Source of the DNA: Mycobacterium adipatum
Lineage (GTDB): Bacteria; Actinomycetota; Actinomycetes; Mycobacteriales; Mycobacteriaceae
DNA: 64,000 nucleotides
Direction: 5' to 3'
Assembly: GCF_001644575.1 (NCBI RefSeq)
Contig: NZ_CP015596.1
Coordinates: forward strand, 5,394,001-5,458,000
The translations under genes were made by a program, and so were the position numbers. Below are positions 52,569 to 60,978 of the stretch, piece by piece (within the stretch, counting starts at the first letter, position 1; the number at the start of each line of letters is the position of its first letter). The notes under the pieces are model-generated. The model was not told the DNA's origin. It ran no database searches and was given only the letters and a program-made list of their open reading frames with translations.

Positions 52569-53581
52569 TGCGGCACGCCGACGAACCGGCGAGCCTGCTG
52601 GAATGTGGACAGCAGGGCCAGCGTCGATTCCGCGCCCTGGTTGAGATTCACCCCATCTGGGTGCAGACCGTCGAATCCGCCGCCGGTCGCGGTGTCCCAC
52701 ATCACCGCACCGGCATCGTTGTCGCCCTGGAACCAGGCCGCTGCGGCGCGCACGGTGTCGGGCCACAGTGCGGCGGCGTCCACCATCGCGGCCCGGGCGC
52801 ACGCGTCGGCCAGCGAGGACACCTCGATGGGTTGTTGGTCGAATCCCGGCCGCGGCTCGCCGGCCGCCCAGCCGCCGACCGGGGTCGGCGACAGGTGACC
52901 GTCGTTGGTCTCCTGTTCGATGAGCCATGCCAACAGCTCCAGCCCACGCTGGGATAGCGCCGCATCGTCGCGCGCACCGCCGGCGGCGATCATCGCCTCC
53001 GCAAGCACCGCGTTGGCGTAGCTGAGCCGCGGCTCCGGCCATGGCCATGCGCTGTGGCCGGTCGGAGCGGCCAGACCGGCCGCGTAATCGCCGATCAGCT
53101 TGCGGGCGGCGACGTTTCCGGGTTCGACGGCGAGCAGTTCGGCCGCGCCGATGGCGGCAAAGGCCATGGCCCGCGGCCAGGCTGAACGGCCGTGCGCGGC
53201 ACGCTCGAACTGCACCACCGAAAGCCGACGGATGAGTCCGTTGTCACTATGCGCCGCGGCGGCACCCAGACCCCACAGGCACCTGCCCCAGCAGTCGTCG
53301 AACGCATACCCATCGGTCCAGCGCCCGGTGTGGTCCATTCGGTTGCGGCAACCGCCGAGATAGGCCTGCGCCTCGTCGAGGAACCGCACGGCGACCTTGG
53401 CCAGGCCGCGAACAGCATCACCGGCCTCGGGCTCACGGGTGGTGACCACCAGCACCCTGGCCATATCGTCGGTGCAATAGCCGTGCTCCCTGCGGGGCTG
53501 CGCGCCGCAGGCATGTTCAAAGGTGCCGTGGTGGTCGGACAGTGCCAGCAGGTGTTCGAAGCCGGGTTCTAGAACGCCCAT
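52565..53581 (-). CDS. (alpha/alpha)-toroid glycan-processing-like protein
   Basis: 338-residue protein with repeated helix pairs typical of (alpha/alpha)6 toroids such as glycosidases and epimerases. Motifs include TFEHACGAQPRREHGYCTDD near the N-terminus, RWTDGYAFDDCWGRCLWGLG and a late GFDGLHPDGVNLNQGAEST. The family is usually annotated only as a glycosyltransferase- or glycosidase-associated protein. It overlaps GT4 upstream by 13 nt and GH130 downstream by 4 nt, so all three products are made together. Acidic residues in TDD and FDD might be catalytic, by inference. Confidence 0.75.
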   Translation of the reverse strand: MGVLEPGFEHLLALSDHHGTFEHACGAQPRREHGYCTDDMARVLVVTTREPEAGDAVRGLAKVAVRFLDEAQAYLGGCRNRMDHTGRWTDGYAFDDCWGRCLWGLGAAAAHSDNGLIRRLSVVQFERAAHGRSAWPRAMAFAAIGAAELLAVEPGNVAARKLIGDYAAGLAAPTGHSAWPWPEPRLSYANAVLAEAMIAAGGARDDAALSQRGLELLAWLIEQETNDGHLSPTPVGGWAAGEPRPGFDQQPIEVSSLADACARAAMVDAAALWPDTVRAAAAWFQGDNDAGAVMWDTATGGGFDGLHPDGVNLNQGAESTLALLSTFQQARRFVGVPQ

Positions 53582-54765
53582 GTCCGTTCCACCGGCCTAG
53601 CGATGATCCTTTGTGCCACAGCCTGATAAGACTTGGCGACCAGGGACCACGCCATCGTGGGGGCAAGCCTGCGCGCTTCGGCCGCCATGCCACCGGCCAG
53701 CCGGGGGTCCGACAGCACGGATCGCAGCGCCGCGGTCATCGCGTCGGGATCATCGTGAGCGACGATCAGTCCTGCGCCGCTGCCGAGCAGCTCCACCGCG
53801 TGCGGGAAAGCCGTCGCGACCACCGGGCGTCCGCTGGCGATCGCGTCCACCAGCACCCCGGAGGTGACCTGTTCGGTGGAGTCGTACGGCAGCACCACCA
53901 GGGCCGAGGTCTGCGCCAGCGCCGACAACGATGCGGTGCTGCGGTAGGCGCCGTCGAAGGACACCGAGCCCGCCACCCCAAGTCGCTGCGCCTGTTCGGC
54001 ACGTGCCTCGCGGTAGGCCTCACCCTCGTGTGCCAGCACCTTCGGATGGGTACGGCCGGCGATGAGGTAACGGGGGCTGCCCCGCAACGTCTGCAGCGAC
54101 GGCATCGCATCGATGACCCGCTCGATGCCTTTGCCGGGCCCCAGCAACCCCCAGGTCAACAGGGTTGGCCGACCCGCCCGCTTGCCGGCGGCGACGGTCG
54201 GGGTTGTCGATCCGTGCGGAATTGTGGAGATCTTGCCGCGCTCGACATCGAATACGGCACGCAGCACCGTGGCGGCCGACTCGGACATCACCACCACGGA
54301 ATCGGCCAATCGCATCACCGACTCGAGCACCGACCGCTGATGCGCAGTCGGCCGCCTGGGAACGGTATGCAGTACGACGATCGACGGAATGGTCAGTCCG
54401 GCGAGGACGTCCACAACCTCTTGGCCGTCGGCTCCGCCGTAGATGCCGAACTCGTGCTGGATGACGGCCACATCGCTGCCGTTGAGCAATCCGGCGCAGG
54501 CGGCCACCGAGGCCTTGGAGCCGTTGACGAGTTCGCCGACGACGCGATTGCTGGGACCCGGCAGCCCGTCAGCCACCCGCACCACGTTGACCGTGGAGCC
54601 GTTGGCGGACAGAGTATCTGCCAGCGCCGCGGAGAAATTCGCCAGTCCGCATGGGGTGGGCGGGTAGGTGCTGAGCAGGCCGACGGACGGAGTGCGGCTA
54701 CGGGGACGCTCCAGTACCGAGGTGCCCGAGAAGTGGAAGGTGGGTGTGCCGACAATAGTGGTCAA
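53569..54765 (-). CDS. Glycosyltransferase family 4
   Basis: 398-residue GT-B enzyme. The acceptor half has LLSTYPPTPCGLANFSAALA, the glycine-rich loop of the family, and VIQHEFGIYGG. The donor half has TWGLLGPGKGIERVIDAM and a C-terminal segment PYDSTEQVTSGVLVDAIASG, which replaces the usual E-x7-E by a related E-x7-D. It is the first gene of the operon with the toroid and GH130 genes; a mannosyltransferase would fit but is inferred from context. Confidence 0.88.
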   Translation of the reverse strand: MTTIVGTPTFHFSGTSVLERPRSRTPSVGLLSTYPPTPCGLANFSAALADTLSANGSTVNVVRVADGLPGPSNRVVGELVNGSKASVAACAGLLNGSDVAVIQHEFGIYGGADGQEVVDVLAGLTIPSIVVLHTVPRRPTAHQRSVLESVMRLADSVVVMSESAATVLRAVFDVERGKISTIPHGSTTPTVAAGKRAGRPTLLTWGLLGPGKGIERVIDAMPSLQTLRGSPRYLIAGRTHPKVLAHEGEAYREARAEQAQRLGVAGSVSFDGAYRSTASLSALAQTSALVVLPYDSTEQVTSGVLVDAIASGRPVVATAFPHAVELLGSGAGLIVAHDDPDAMTAALRSVLSDPRLAGGMAAEARRLAPTMAWSLVAKSYQAVAQRIIARPVERTWAF

Positions 54766-54906
54766 GGGTGATCCAAACAGACGGATAACGCCTGAGTGTC
54801 CGGCGCGAGCAGTCGCTCGACGAATTCAACGGCGGACGGCTGACTCATCCCGGACCGGCTGGGTTCCCAACTTCTCCCACGCTACACCTCGTGACCTGGA
54901 TTCGAC

Positions 54907-54960
54907 GGATCAGCTGCGGCGGGCAGGAGCGCAGCGACCGGGGGATCAACTGCGGCGGGC
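54907..54960. repeat. 18-nt direct repeat at the end of the GAF-ANTAR gene
   Basis: GGATCAGCTGCGGCGGGC (54907-54924) and GGATCAACTGCGGCGGGC (54943-54960) match at 17 of 18 positions with a 36-nt period. The second copy contains the stop codon of the GAF-ANTAR gene, so the first looks like a small duplication of its 3' end. Confidence 0.75.
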
Positions 54961-55692
54961 GCGTGCCCGGCGCACGGCCTCGTCGACGATGCGCTCGGCC
55001 ACGGTGGCGAGTTTGCGATGTTCGGCCTGACTCATCGTGCGCAACTGGTCGAACGACTCACTGGTGCTGCGTCCGGTGCGCGATCGGATGATGCCGATCG
55101 CCTGGTCGATGACGGGCCTGGTCAGTAACGCCGTCTGCAGCTGATCGGTCAGCGTCAACGCGTCGGCGAGAATGCGCGCGTTGTGCACGGCGACCGCGGC
55201 AGGCTTTGCGAAAACCTCCCCGACCCGCGCGGCGTCCTCATCGAAACTGTCCTTGGCGCGGGCGTAGACGGTCATCGCACCGACCACCCGGCCCGAGACC
55301 ATCAGCGGCAGCGCCAGTGCACTGTGCACGCCCAGTCGACCCGACCGCGGCCCGAACCGCGGCCAGGATTGTTCACCGCCCAATGATCCCGACCACACGG
55401 TGTGTGCGGTCTCCGCCGCGGTGACCCCCGGCCCCTCGTGCAGCATCCGGTATTGGATGTCGTCGACCTCGGAGACGAACGGCACGCTGGCTGCCGACGC
55501 GGTCACCGTCCGGTCCTCCGGCTCGCCGTGCATCAGCGCCACCCCGGCGCCGTCGGCGCCCGGTATCGCACGCACCGCCGACGCGGCCACCTCGGCGAGC
55601 ACCTGTGGCAGACCGAGGCTGTCGGCCACCAGCCCAGCGAGCCGAGTCAGCCCGGCCTGCAGGTCGGCGGCGGTCGTGGCATTGTCGGTCAT
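54946..55692 (-). CDS. GAF-ANTAR domain RNA-binding regulator
   Basis: 248 residues: a GAF sensor domain (about 20-170, with GADGAGVALMHG and GVHSALALPLMVSGRVVGAM) and a C-terminal ANTAR domain (about 185-240, LQTALLTRPVIDQAIGIIRS). ANTAR proteins bind paired hairpins in nascent mRNA and prevent termination. In mycobacteria many genes of this type are orphans without a histidine kinase. The next gene upstream encodes a second protein of the same design but with only moderate similarity, so this is an old duplication. Signal unknown. Confidence 0.92.
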   Translation of the reverse strand: MTDNATTAADLQAGLTRLAGLVADSLGLPQVLAEVAASAVRAIPGADGAGVALMHGEPEDRTVTASAASVPFVSEVDDIQYRMLHEGPGVTAAETAHTVWSGSLGGEQSWPRFGPRSGRLGVHSALALPLMVSGRVVGAMTVYARAKDSFDEDAARVGEVFAKPAAVAVHNARILADALTLTDQLQTALLTRPVIDQAIGIIRSRTGRSTSESFDQLRTMSQAEHRKLATVAERIVDEAVRRARARRS

Positions 55693-55743
55693 CTGCTGGT
55701 GACGCGTTTCGGTTGGCCCGCAGCATGTTCGGGCTGGAGGCGA

Positions 55744-56472
55744 CTAATGGGAGCGACCGTCCAGGATATCGGTGGTGTCCGCACCGTCCACCACCGATCG
55801 GGCGATATCAGCCAGCCGCTGACGGGTGCTACGGGCATAACGGCGCAGCGCCGTGAACGCCGCATCCATGTCCAACATCCCCCGCTCAGCCAGCACCCCC
55901 TTGGCCTGTTCGATCACGGTCCTGGTGTTCAGCGCGGCCTGCAGCTGCTGGTTCACCAGCTCGGAACGGGTCATGATGCGTTGGTGCAGAATGCCGACCG
56001 TCGCCACGTCGGCGAGCGCTTGCCCCACCGCGACATCGGCGGGCGGCAACGGACCGACCTCGTGGCGAAACAGATTCAAAACCCCGATCCGTTCCTTGCG
56101 CAACCGCATGGGCAGTGCCGACATCGACCGGAATCCGTACTGTCCAGCGCGCTCGGCGAAGACCGGCCAACGTAGGGTCTCCACGCCCAGGTCGTCGACG
56201 AAGCCCGCCCTCCCCGACTGGTAGACCTCCAGGCAGGGCCCCGCGCCGGTTTCCAGTTCCCACAGCTCCAGCAGCCAGCTCTGCTCGTCGCTGGACGCGA
56301 ACGCATGCAGGACACCGTCGGCGTCACCAAGCACGATGCCGGCGGCGGTCACTGGTAGCAGCGTCATACAGCTGTCGATGAGTTCATGGGCGAGCTCGAC
56401 CGCGTCGTAGTCGGCGACGAGTGTGTCCGCTAAACCGACGAATGCGTTCGCGAGGCGTTCGTAGCGATCCAT
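55744..56472 (-). CDS. GAF-ANTAR domain RNA-binding regulator (second copy)
   Basis: 242 residues with a GAF domain (about 20-160; LPVTAAGIVLGDADGVLHA and RSMSALPMRLRKERIGVLNL) and an ANTAR domain (about 175-230; LQAALNTRTVIEQAKGVLAE). The latter has the canonical A-K-G-x-L-x(E/R) core of ANTAR better conserved than in the neighbouring copy. I start at ATG 56472 (MDRYERLANAFVGLAD); the open frame adds ten residues. It lies 51 nt upstream of the other GAF-ANTAR gene on the same strand. Probable target: transcripts with dual hexaloop hairpins elsewhere. Confidence 0.92.
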   Translation of the reverse strand: MDRYERLANAFVGLADTLVADYDAVELAHELIDSCMTLLPVTAAGIVLGDADGVLHAFASSDEQSWLLELWELETGAGPCLEVYQSGRAGFVDDLGVETLRWPVFAERAGQYGFRSMSALPMRLRKERIGVLNLFRHEVGPLPPADVAVGQALADVATVGILHQRIMTRSELVNQQLQAALNTRTVIEQAKGVLAERGMLDMDAAFTALRRYARSTRQRLADIARSVVDGADTTDILDGRSH

Positions 56473-56672
56473 CGCACTTCCTTCCGCTCCCGATCTTCCC
56501 ACGACGCCGCGGTGAGTCCCGTCCGAATCTCAATCGACGCCTCCACCGCGAAGGCCACCTCGGGATCAGCCGGTCATCTGAAGGCGGATGCGCGCAGCCG
56601 CGCAGCCGCATCGCGGACAGGCACGTCGAACTGATCGTCACCGCGTTGACGGCAGTGCGAAACCGTCGCCGG

Positions 56673-57806
56673 TTACCGCCGAACGGCCGCCCAGCCGCCG
56701 TCGGGCAATGCCAGCCGGAAGTTGGTGCGCACCGTCTGCAGGTACTGCCGCGGCAGTGAGCCGGTGGTGTAGGCGATGTTGTACTTCTCGCATAGTTCGC
56801 GTACCCGCACGCTGATCTGTGCGTAGCGGTTGCTCGGCAGGTCGGGAAACAGATGGTGCTCGATCTGATAGCACAGATTCCCGCTCGAAATCGCCAGCAG
56901 TGGACCGGCTTTGAAGTTCGCTGCACCGAGCATCTGGCGCAGATACCATTCGGCCCTGGTCTCGTTCTTGATCGACTCCGGGGTGAATTGTTGGACGCCG
57001 TCGGGGAAATGCCCGCAGAAGATCACCACATACGCCCACAGGTTGCGTAGCAGGTTCGCCACGGTATTGGCGGCCAATGTCCGGCGCCACCGGCGCAGGC
57101 TGAGCATGGGCCAGAGGACGTAGTCCTTGAGAACCTGGCGGCCCATCTTGGCCAGCATGGTCGCCGACACCGCCCGCTTGGCTTCCTCGGTGTCGGCCCG
57201 CTCCATGTCTGAGTGATACCCGTGCCGTGCGATACCCCATTCGAAGATGACGGCCAGCAAGAGGTTGCGCAGCGGCTGAAACAGGTGTTCGGGTTTCCAT
57301 GGTTGATCACGGGTCACCCGGAGCACGCCGAAACCGAGGTCGTCGTCGACACCAAGCACGTTGCTGAAGACGTGATGGCGGTAGTTGTGCGAGTAGCGCC
57401 ACTGCGACGAGGCACCCGCCATATCCCATTCCCAGGTGGTCGAGTGGATCTCCGGATCGTTCATCCAGTCCCACTGACCATGGCCGATATTGTGCCCGAG
57501 CTCCATGTTCTCAACGGATTTCGCGTAGGCCAGGGATGCGGTGCCGACCAGCCACGCCGCCTTCGAGCGACTCCCGACGATGAGCAGCCGCGCCGCCACA
57601 TCGAGTGTCCGTTGGGCGATGATCACCCGGCGGATATAGGAGGCGTCACGCGCGCCCAACGATTCTTCGACATCACTGCGAATGAGATCCAACTCGGCGC
57701 CGAACGCCTCGATATCGGCTCGACTCAAGTTCGCGTAGGCCGCGGTATTACCTATTGCCACTGAAAATTCCCGGTCATCTGTCCATGGCGGCAGGGTCCG
57801 GGCCAC
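56673..57806 (-). CDS. DesA3-like acyl-CoA fatty acid desaturase
   Basis: 377-residue membrane diiron desaturase. The three histidine boxes are GHNIGHGQWDW (His105, His109), SHNYRHHVF (His140, His144, His145) and QIEHHLFP near residue 310. The start GTG 57806 is the first in the frame; a later start near ANLSRADIEAFGAEL would match DesA3 of M. tuberculosis better. Long hydrophobic regions flank the boxes. DesA3 makes oleoyl-CoA with the reductase Rv3230c, but no reductase gene is adjacent here. The first 25 residues overlap the region upstream of the divergent NYN gene. Confidence 0.9.
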   Translation of the reverse strand: MARTLPPWTDDREFSVAIGNTAAYANLSRADIEAFGAELDLIRSDVEESLGARDASYIRRVIIAQRTLDVAARLLIVGSRSKAAWLVGTASLAYAKSVENMELGHNIGHGQWDWMNDPEIHSTTWEWDMAGASSQWRYSHNYRHHVFSNVLGVDDDLGFGVLRVTRDQPWKPEHLFQPLRNLLLAVIFEWGIARHGYHSDMERADTEEAKRAVSATMLAKMGRQVLKDYVLWPMLSLRRWRRTLAANTVANLLRNLWAYVVIFCGHFPDGVQQFTPESIKNETRAEWYLRQMLGAANFKAGPLLAISSGNLCYQIEHHLFPDLPSNRYAQISVRVRELCEKYNIAYTTGSLPRQYLQTVRTNFRLALPDGGWAAVRR

Positions 57807-57883
57807 CTCGATTGTCTTGGCTCCAGCCTAGGCGTACGCGTCGTTGCGCGCCACAGCGCGGTCCTATGGGCAAGACTGGCACC

Positions 57884-58771
57884 ATGACGGACATCGCCGC
57901 CACCCGGGTCGCGGTCTATCTCGACTTCGACAATATTGTCATATCGCGATACGACCAGGTCAACGGGCGCAATTCATTTCAACGCGACAAGGCCAAAGGC
58001 TTGGAGTCCGCCCGGCTGGAGCGCGCCACCGTCGACGTGGGCGCGGTACTGGACTTCGCGTCCTCGTTCGGCACGCTGGTGCTCACCCGCGCCTACGCGG
58101 ACTGGTCCGCCGACGTCAACGCCGGCTACCGCCAGCAACTGGTGGGACGGGCAGTGGACCTGGTGCAACTGTTCCCCGCCGCCGCCTACGGCAAGAACGG
58201 CGCCGATATCCGGCTGGCCGTCGACACCGTGGAGGACATGTTCCGGCTGCCCGATCTGACTCACGTGGTGATCGTGGCCGGTGATTCCGATTACATTCCG
58301 CTGGCCCAGCGGTGCAAGCGTCTCGGCCGTTACGTGGTGGGCATCGGGGTGGCCGGTTCCTCGAGCCGTGCGCTGGCCGCGGCGTGCGACGACTTCGTCA
58401 TCTACGACGCGCTGCCGGGGGTGCCGGTGTTCGAGCCCGAACCCGCCGCCGAGCCGAAGAAGGCCACCCGCCGCTCCACCAAGAAGACCGACCCGACCGA
58501 CGCGGAAACCGAGCCCGAATCGGAACCGGATCCGCAGCCGGCGGCGACCGCGTTGCTCATCCGTGCACTGCGGATCGGCCTGGAGAAGGATGACGTCGAG
58601 TGGTTGCACAACTCGGCGGTGAAGGCTCAGATGAAGCGGATGGATCCGTCGTTCAGCGAAAGATCGCTAGGTTTCAAGTCTTTCAGTGATTTCCTGCGTT
58701 CTCGTTCCGACGTGGTAGAGCTCGACGAGAGTTCGACGACGCGGCTGGTGCGGCTACGCAGCGCGGAGTGA
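57884..58771 (+). CDS. NYN-domain (PIN-like) putative RNase with C-terminal OST-HTH-like domain
   Basis: 295 residues. The NYN domain (1-165) has AVYLDFDNIVIS, GADIRLAVDTVED and VIVAGDSDYIPLAQRCKR, which carry the conserved metal-binding Asps of PIN-like nucleases. A charged, Pro/Glu/Lys-rich linker (about 180-215) follows. The end (ALLIRALRIGLEKDD to RSRSDVVELDE) matches an OST-HTH/LOTUS-type RNA-binding domain. I start at ATG 57884; an in-frame ATG at 57866 is possible. It is divergent from the desaturase gene. The role is probably RNA processing or decay; no target is known. Confidence 0.87.
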   Translation: MTDIAATRVAVYLDFDNIVISRYDQVNGRNSFQRDKAKGLESARLERATVDVGAVLDFASSFGTLVLTRAYADWSADVNAGYRQQLVGRAVDLVQLFPAAAYGKNGADIRLAVDTVEDMFRLPDLTHVVIVAGDSDYIPLAQRCKRLGRYVVGIGVAGSSSRALAAACDDFVIYDALPGVPVFEPEPAAEPKKATRRSTKKTDPTDAETEPESEPDPQPAATALLIRALRIGLEKDDVEWLHNSAVKAQMKRMDPSFSERSLGFKSFSDFLRSRSDVVELDESSTTRLVRLRSAE

Positions 58772-58993
58772 GACCGGTTGGATCGAAACGCCCGCTGAGT
58801 CCCACCGGGACACGGCGCTCTCGAGATCGCGGTGCCGCCGCGCTGTTTCTTCCGCATCACCCAGACGAAATTCGCCGAATCGCAATGGAGTTCGCGGACT
58901 GCACCTTCCGGTGAACGCCGCGACCCGCTGATGTGAACGTGTATGGTCGGGGCACAGGGACCACAACAGGCCCCCCATTCGAAGGGGCCACCG

Positions 58994-59125
58994 ATGGCCG
59001 ACAAGTCGCCACGCCAGAGCATGACGAAGAAATCCGGCAAGTCGCTCAAGGAGAAACGCGCCGCCAAACGCGCCGATTCATCCACGCATACCACCGAGGA
59101 CGTGCTGCACCCCAAGAAGCGCTGA
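58994..59125 (+). CDS. Small basic protein
   Basis: 43 residues from ATG 58994, preceded by GAAGGGG at 58981-58987. The sequence is Lys/Arg/Ser-rich (SMTKKSGKSLKEKRAAKRAD) and ends in DVLHPKKR. The frame also allows an ATG at 58943. Very similar short Lys-rich proteins occur widely in actinobacterial genomes as far as I recall, but their function is unknown. It is compatible with a nucleic-acid-binding or ribosome-associated role, which is inference. Confidence 0.65.
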   Translation: MADKSPRQSMTKKSGKSLKEKRAAKRADSSTHTTEDVLHPKKR

Positions 59126-59137
59126 CCCGAAGGGCCG

Positions 59138-60892
59138 CTAGCGCGACGCCCCGTTGAGCTTCGGCGCCGTGATCATCCCGCGTTCCACACCCCACATGGT
59201 CGCAATGGTCTTGTACTCGCCGGTCTCGATGAGGTGCTCCAACGCGCGCAGCAGCGGGCCCGAGAGCTTCGAGCCCTTGGCGACCGGCCAGCCGTAGGGC
59301 GCCGAATCGAACACCTGACCCGCCGGCACCAGCGCACCGCCGCTGAGCTTGATGGCGAAACCGGTCACCGGTGAGTCCGCCGACATGGCATCGATCTCCC
59401 CGGCGATCAACGCGGCGGTGACATTGTCCTGCTGGCTGAACACCACCTTCTCGATCGGCGCCAGCCCGGCCGCCACGCACGCATCACTCTTGGCGGGGAT
59501 CTCCACCGTCTCCTGAATAACGCTGTGCGCCACCCCGACCCGCAGTCCGCACGCCGCCGACGGGTCGATCGCCGAGCCGCGTTGCTGCGCCCACAGCGTG
59601 CCCGCCTCGAAGTAGGTGACGAAATCGACCAGCTTCTGGCGATCCAACGTGTCGGTGAACGAGGACATCCCGACGTCCAGCGTGCCGTCCTGCACCGCGG
59701 GGATGATGGCGTCGAACTCGCTCTCGCGGTACTCGGTGGCCAGCCCCATCGTTCGGGCGACCGCGTCCATCAGATCCACGTCGAACCCGACGATCTCACC
59801 CTCGGAGTTGGTGAATTCGTTGGGGGCATAGGGCACGTTGACCCCGATGACGAGCTTGCCGTCCGCGCGGACCTCCGCAGGCACACTCGCCGCGATCGCC
59901 GGCACCGCGCCCTCCGGGAAATCCTCCGTCGAGCGCGCGTCCCACCACTTCCAGGCGCCGACCGCGCCGGCGCCGACGAGCACCAACACCCCGGCCATCA
60001 CCAGCGCCCGCCGCGGTAAACGGCGCCCACCGCCGGACCGCGCCGCGGTGTGCCGGCCCGACCCGGTGACCCGCACCGGCGCGGACAACGCGCGTCGGGC
60101 GGCCGCGGCCAGCTCGGCGCCGGTCTGGTAGCGCTTCTCCGGTTTCTTGGCCATGCCCTTGGCGATGACCTCGTCGAAGGCGGCCAGCCGCGGATTGGAC
60201 TCCGACGGCTTGGGCGCGGGCGACACCATATGCCCGGCGATCTGCTGCTCCAGGCTGTCCGCCGGGTAGGGCCGCGCGCCGGTCAGACATTCATAGAGCA
60301 CGCACGTCAACGCGTAGGTGTCGGCGCGGGCGTCGGCGAACCCGCCGTCGAAACGTTCCGGGGCCATATAGGCCAACGTGCCCAGCGTGCTGCCCGCCGT
60401 GGTCATCCCCGACTCACCGGCGGTGCGGGCCAGCCCGAAGTCGATCAGGTAGGCGAAGTTGGCCTTGGTGAGCAGGATGTTGGAGGGTTTGACGTCGCGG
60501 TGGATCAGCCCCAGCTGATGGGCGGCGTCCAGCGCCGAGGCCACCTGCTCGACGATCTGCACTGCGAAGTCCGGCTCGAGGGGCTTCTCGGTTTCGGCGA
60601 GCAGCGCGCCGAGCGTGCGGCCCTCGATGAGTCGCATATCCAGATACAGCCGGCCGTCGATCTCGCCATACCCGTGGATCGGCACCACATGCGGGTCGTT
60701 GACGCCGGCGGCGGCCTGCGATTCGCGGCGGAACCGCTGCTGGAACACGGCGTCCTGAGCCAGCTGCGGCGGCAACACCTTGACGGCGACGACGCGGTCG
60801 GTCTTGGTGTCGTAGGCCCGGTAAACCTCGCCCATACCGCCCCGGCCGATCAGCTCCTGGAGCTGATAGTGCCCGAAAGGTGTCGCGTCCAC
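59138..60892 (-). CDS. Receptor Ser/Thr protein kinase with extracellular family-3 solute-binding domain
   Basis: 584 residues. The cytoplasmic kinase domain (about 9-265) has GRGGMGEVYRA, catalytic Lys38, HRDVKPSN (Asp133), DFGLAR (151-156) and GTLAYMAPE, all intact, so it should be active. A basic juxtamembrane stretch leads to one transmembrane helix (about 296-314). The outer part, about 345-580, is a family-3 substrate-binding domain (VIGVNVPYAPNEFTN, GFDVDLMDAVARTMGL, LDVGMSSFTDT), the type that binds amino acids. This predicts a kinase that reads amino-acid-like ligands outside the cell. It ends 13 nt from the small basic gene (convergent). Confidence 0.93.
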   Translation of the reverse strand: MDATPFGHYQLQELIGRGGMGEVYRAYDTKTDRVVAVKVLPPQLAQDAVFQQRFRRESQAAAGVNDPHVVPIHGYGEIDGRLYLDMRLIEGRTLGALLAETEKPLEPDFAVQIVEQVASALDAAHQLGLIHRDVKPSNILLTKANFAYLIDFGLARTAGESGMTTAGSTLGTLAYMAPERFDGGFADARADTYALTCVLYECLTGARPYPADSLEQQIAGHMVSPAPKPSESNPRLAAFDEVIAKGMAKKPEKRYQTGAELAAAARRALSAPVRVTGSGRHTAARSGGGRRLPRRALVMAGVLVLVGAGAVGAWKWWDARSTEDFPEGAVPAIAASVPAEVRADGKLVIGVNVPYAPNEFTNSEGEIVGFDVDLMDAVARTMGLATEYRESEFDAIIPAVQDGTLDVGMSSFTDTLDRQKLVDFVTYFEAGTLWAQQRGSAIDPSAACGLRVGVAHSVIQETVEIPAKSDACVAAGLAPIEKVVFSQQDNVTAALIAGEIDAMSADSPVTGFAIKLSGGALVPAGQVFDSAPYGWPVAKGSKLSGPLLRALEHLIETGEYKTIATMWGVERGMITAPKLNGASR

Positions 60893-60978
60893 CGGTTTTC
60901 CTCTCGGCGCGGGCCCCCTGGCGTCGATATGTCGATCGAAGTTACATCACGCGTGGCAAAAATGTCATGACGAGACAG

